Origin: CAZGAQ01 sp964523405 | GTDB lineage: Bacteria; Planctomycetota; Phycisphaerae; UBA1845; Fen-1342 | Direction of reading: 5' to 3' | Length of the DNA stretch: 64,000 bases | NCBI GenBank assembly: GCA_964523405.1 | Contig: CAZGAQ010000023.1 | Span: 1-64,000 of the forward strand | In this document: positions 61,417 to 64,000 of the stretch, piece by piece | Position numbering within the stretch: the first letter of the stretch is position 1 | Layout: every line of letters begins with the position of its first letter | Program-made: the position numbers and the translations under genes | Notes under the pieces: generated by a model | Seen by the model: the letters and a program-made list of their open reading frames with translations, nothing else | What the model was told of the DNA's origin: nothing | Databases searched by the model: none

Positions 61417-62397
61417 ATGAAGGCGCGGAATGTGGGGCTGGCTCTGGTGGTGATGTTGGGCATTGCGGCGTTGCCGGCGCTGGCACTGGGACTGGGCGAC
61501 GATGCTCCGCCGCTGAAGGTGGAGAAGTGGATCAAGGGCGGGCCGATCGACCTGAAGGCGGGGCAGGGCAAGAACACGTACGTGATCGAGTTCTGGGCGA
61601 CGTGGTGCCGGCCGTGTCGCGAGTCGATCCCGCACATGACCGCGCTGCAGAAGAAGTACAAAGACAAAGGCGTGGTGGTGATCGGCGTGAGCGTGGACGC
61701 TGACAAGGGGGCGCGCAAGACGCGCGACAAGGTTGAGGATTTCGTGAAGGACCAGGGCGAGAAGATGGAATATGCCGTGGCGCTGGACGCGCGCGAGGGG
61801 ACCACGGGCGACGCCTATATGGATCCCTTCCTGCTGGACGGGATTCCGTGCGCGTTCATCGTGACGAAGGAAGGCAAGATCTTCTGGCAGGGGGACCCGA
61901 CGCAAGCAGACAAAGCGCTGGACGCGATCCTCGCGGGCAAATACGACCTGGCCAAGGCGCAGAAGGAAGACCAGGAGCGGCGCAAGCAGGTTGAGCAGCG
62001 GCAGGCGGCCGAGCAGGTTATCAACAAGTACTTCGAGCTGATCGCGTCTGACGAGAAGCCCGCCGGCGCGGACAAGGCGGGCCAGGAAGCGCTGGAAGCG
62101 GCCGGCAAGGACGCGGAACTGCTGAATGTACTGGCCTGGAAGATCCTGACCGATGAAGACGTCAAGTTCCGCGACCGGAAACTGGCGCTCAAGGCGGCCG
62201 AGCGCGCCAACGACGTGACCGAAGGCAAGGAAGCGGCTGTACTCGACACGTACGCCCGGGCGCTGTTCGACAACGGCAAGGTCAGGGAAGCGATCGAGGT
62301 GCAGACGAAGGCCGTCAAGCTGGCCGGGGACAGCGACGAGTTGAAGAAGGAGTTCGAGGAGACGCTGAAGAAGTACAAGGCGGCGGAGAAGCAGTAG
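61417..62397 (+). CDS. Exported TlpA-like thioredoxin with C-terminal helical repeats
   Basis: 326 residues. A signal peptide (about 1-26) is followed by a TlpA/ResA thioredoxin domain (about 35-165) with WATWCRPCRES (Cys64, Cys67) and cis-Pro in DGIPCAFIV, the latter with an extra Cys. The C-terminal half is charged and helical, with TPR-like repeats (about 215-320). It likely reduces disulfides in the periplasm. AAGGAG is 4 bases before the ATG. A strong hairpin follows the gene. Confidence 0.87.
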   Translation: MKARNVGLALVVMLGIAALPALALGLGDDAPPLKVEKWIKGGPIDLKAGQGKNTYVIEFWATWCRPCRESIPHMTALQKKYKDKGVVVIGVSVDADKGARKTRDKVEDFVKDQGEKMEYAVALDAREGTTGDAYMDPFLLDGIPCAFIVTKEGKIFWQGDPTQADKALDAILAGKYDLAKAQKEDQERRKQVEQRQAAEQVINKYFELIASDEKPAGADKAGQEALEAAGKDAELLNVLAWKILTDEDVKFRDRKLALKAAERANDVTEGKEAAVLDTYARALFDNGKVREAIEVQTKAVKLAGDSDELKKEFEETLKKYKAAEKQ

Positions 62398-62448
62398 TCC
62401 GCACGCGGCCGTGCTGTCCGGTCGCCCCGGATGGCAGGGGAATTCCGG

Positions 62449-62483
62449 CATGCCCGTCCGTCGCCGGTCGGCGGGCGGGCATG
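62449..62483 (+). terminator. Hairpin terminator after the TlpA-like gene
   Basis: CATGCCCGTCCGTCG pairs with CGGCGGGCGGGCATG through G-C and G-U pairs over about 15 bases, with a short loop, followed by TTGTTTG. It begins about 50 bases after the stop at 62397 and ends 20 bases before the next start. Confidence 0.65.
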
Positions 62484-62502
62484 TTGTTTGCGAGGTGAGG
62501 GC

Positions 62503-63309
62503 ATGAGCACGCTGCTGCCGGAGTGGTCCGGAGTGCGGTTCCCGCTGATCGGTATGCTCCACTTGCCGGCGCTGCCCGGTGCGCCGCGGGGCGCGCAGAG
62601 CCTGGCGGAGATCACGGCGTACGTCCTGCGTGATGCGGAGGCGCTGGCGCGGGGCGGGGTACACGGATTGATGTTGGAGAACTTCGGGGACACGCCGTTC
62701 TTCCCCGGCCGCATACCGGCCGCAGTGGTGGCGCAGATGACGCAGATTGCGGGGGCCGTGCGGCGGCAGTGCGAGCTTCCGCTGGGGATCAACGTGTTGC
62801 GGAACGACGGGCGCAGCGCGCTGGCGATCGCCCACGCGGTCGGGGCGGCGTTCATCCGGGTGAACGTGCTGACCGGGGCGCGGGTGACGGACCAGGGCGT
62901 GATCGCGGGACAGGCGCACCGGCTGCTGCGCGATCGGATGCGGCTCGGGGCGACGGGCATCCGCATCTGGGCGGATGTGGACGTGAAGCACTCGGTGGCG
63001 CTGGGGGCGCCGCGGGCAATCGAAGAGGACGTGGCGGACTTGGTGGAGCGCGGCGGGGCGGATGCGGTGATCGTGTCGGGGAGCGGGACGGGACGGCCGA
63101 CGGACGTGGAGCAGGTGCAGCGGGTGAAGGCGGCGGCGGGGGCGCATCCGGTGCTGGTGGGGAGCGGGGTGACGGCGGAGACGGTGGGGGCGTTCAAGGC
63201 GTGCGCGGACGGGGCGATTGTGGGGACGGCGTTGAAGGTGGACGGGGTGGCGACGAATCCGGTTGACGTGGAACGGGTGACACGGGTGGTGGCGGCGGTG
63301 AAGGGGTGA
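62503..63309 (+). CDS. BtpA/SgcQ-family protein
   Basis: 268 residues, TIM-barrel-like. It begins with FPLIGMLHLPALPGAP, has GGVHGLMLENFGDTPF near 50-66 and the phosphate-binding-like ends VSGSGTGRPTD (near 190) and VLVGSGVTAETV (near 213). BtpA was linked to photosystem I stability in cyanobacteria, while SgcQ relatives occur in sugar operons; the reaction is not known. GAGG precedes the ATG at 62503. Confidence 0.88.
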   Translation: MSTLLPEWSGVRFPLIGMLHLPALPGAPRGAQSLAEITAYVLRDAEALARGGVHGLMLENFGDTPFFPGRIPAAVVAQMTQIAGAVRRQCELPLGINVLRNDGRSALAIAHAVGAAFIRVNVLTGARVTDQGVIAGQAHRLLRDRMRLGATGIRIWADVDVKHSVALGAPRAIEEDVADLVERGGADAVIVSGSGTGRPTDVEQVQRVKAAAGAHPVLVGSGVTAETVGAFKACADGAIVGTALKVDGVATNPVDVERVTRVVAAVKG

Positions 63310-63325
63310 GGCGGGGGCAGGGACA

Positions 63326-63365
63326 GGGATCTAGGGATCGAGGGATCAAGGGATCTAGGGATCAA
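63326..63365. repeat. 8-bp tandem array GGGATCNA x5
   Basis: Five adjacent units: GGGATCTA, GGGATCGA, GGGATCAA, GGGATCTA, GGGATCAA. Every unit carries a GATC site at the same phase; only the seventh base varies. Confidence 0.9.
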
Positions 63366-63396
63366 GGGGGAGCGTGAGCGGTTCGCGCGGCGCGAC

Positions 63397-63428
63397 GTGC
63401 AAAGGTGCAAAGCTGCAAACGTGAAAAC
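63397..63428. repeat. 8-bp tandem array GTGCAAAG-type x4
   Basis: Four adjacent units: GTGCAAAG, GTGCAAAG, CTGCAAAC, GTGAAAAC. Same period as the array 31 bases upstream but unrelated sequence. Confidence 0.8.
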
Positions 63429-63501
63429 GGGGCGGGGCGGGCAGGGACAGGGGCCAGGGGAAGGGTGACAGGGCGGGGGCGGGAGGGTGGCCGGGGGGGA
63501 A

Positions 63502-63517
63502 GGCCGTTGAAGCGGCC
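63502..63517. repeat. Short hairpin repeat GGCCGTT-GA-AGCGGCC
   Basis: Arms GGCCGTT and AGCGGCC pair around a central GA. It matches the hairpin at 562-577 (GGCTGCTGAAGCGGCC) at 14 of 16 bases, with the changes in the left arm keeping or wobbling the pairing. Confidence 0.6.
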
Positions 63518-64000
63518 AGAGGTGGGGCGAGCGGTGAGCGTTCGGTGGCGGGCTGTGGGGGAAGCATTTCAGACACCTCACCGAGCAGTGGCACGCGGCG
63601 CCGCACGGTCGGGGCGGAGCCGACAGCAGTGCAGGGTGGTGAGTGAGTTATGCGGGCGCGGGATCGACAGTGCGGCAGGGGGCGGGGAGAATCGGGAGAT
63701 TGAGCGCGGGGGTACGGTGGTGCAACGGGTGCGCAGAGGACAGGCGGCTGGCGGGGCCGGGTGGTACGCCGGCCCGCGGGCTGACGAGCGCGCGACCGGG
63801 AGGTGTAAGCGGTGGCAGATACGGATCAGGAGCGCGGGCGGGCTGGCCATTTGGCGGCCATGGGCCGTCCCGCCGTATTTCGCGGAGCCGGTTCGGGGCC
63901 AGTCCGTCTGCTCATAGAGCAGGGGCACCGAGCGTCCAGACGTGGGAACGAGAGGACGTGGAAACGGACGCGGGGGGGCCTGGTGCAGGGCATGGGGGCG

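Larger units (their letters stand above)
63310..64000. other. Non-coding, G-rich region with tandem repeats
   Basis: No gene that I can support. It holds two 8-bp tandem arrays (63326-63365 and 63397-63428), a purine-rich tract, a hairpin related to those at 472-577, and near 63844-63874 a GGCCATTTGGCGGCC motif loosely like the core of the 93-bp repeat. Open frames here are short and biased by composition. Confidence 0.55.

Noticed and set aside
63326..63428. CRISPR array
   Set aside because: Units are 8 bp and directly adjacent, with no spacers of constant length and no cas genes.
63405..63928. Open frames near the right end of the window
   Set aside because: Low-complexity G-rich composition, overlap with tandem repeats, no ribosome-binding site and no recognisable domain.

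Overview
This 64 kb window is GC-rich, densely coding bacterial DNA. It has no rRNA, tRNA, CRISPR array, phage module or insertion sequence that I can recognise. The gene set suggests a member of the Planctomycetota: a type II secretion/type IV pilus-like locus with a huge secretin, an exosortase with an exopolysaccharide-export set, many Pro/Ala/Gly-rich linkers, several large TPR proteins and many short-leader genes. The phylum call is an inference from content and style; no rRNA is available to test it.

Layout. (1) 1-840: the tail of a possible gene, then about 770 bases of hairpin-rich non-coding DNA. (2) 840-7818, minus strand: an arsenic island. arsR has its own promoter, operator and terminator. 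Downstream lie an ArsP/UPF0718 permease, a ProC-like oxidoreductase, a small CxxC protein, a CxxC lipoprotein, a membrane-anchored thioredoxin, a CcdA-type electron carrier, thioredoxin-coupled ArsC, ArsM and Acr3. Together they can reduce arsenate, methylate arsenite and export arsenite, probably also a methylated form, with a built-in thiol electron relay. (3) 8.3-10.1 kb: a small membrane protein and a DEAD-box helicase, with a 93-bp dispersed repeat between them.

(4) 10.6-33.0 kb, plus strand: gspF-G-H-I-J-K-L-M/C-D. The last gene encodes a secretin of about 4,407 residues, where about 650-750 is usual. It carries roughly 38 consecutive N1-like ring domains between the N0 domain and the outer-membrane barrel. 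This is the outstanding feature of the window. The pseudopilins are also odd: all five have Ala instead of Gly at the prepilin-peptidase -1 position, and GspI, GspJ and GspK carry large low-complexity extensions. No gspE or prepilin peptidase gene is present here. A lipoprotein, an MreD-like protein and a CBS-domain protein follow.

(5) 34.9-42.9 kb: housekeeping genes. These are a secreted cyclophilin, a SerA-like protein lacking the catalytic Arg, accC-accB-pepP, rpmB (bL28), and gatC-gatA. (6) 42.9-55.1 kb: an exopolysaccharide/exosortase region: a NeuD-type acyltransferase (minus), then a Wza-like exporter, exosortase, EpsI-like protein, a 1,741-residue TPR protein and a Wzc-like chain-length/tyrosine-kinase protein. 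(7) 55.1-63.3 kb: truA overlapping a pteridine-reductase-like SDR, an unknown TPR-containing secreted protein, two lipoproteins, glyA, a TlpA-like thioredoxin and a BtpA-family protein. (8) 63.3-64.0 kb: non-coding DNA with two different 8-bp tandem arrays.
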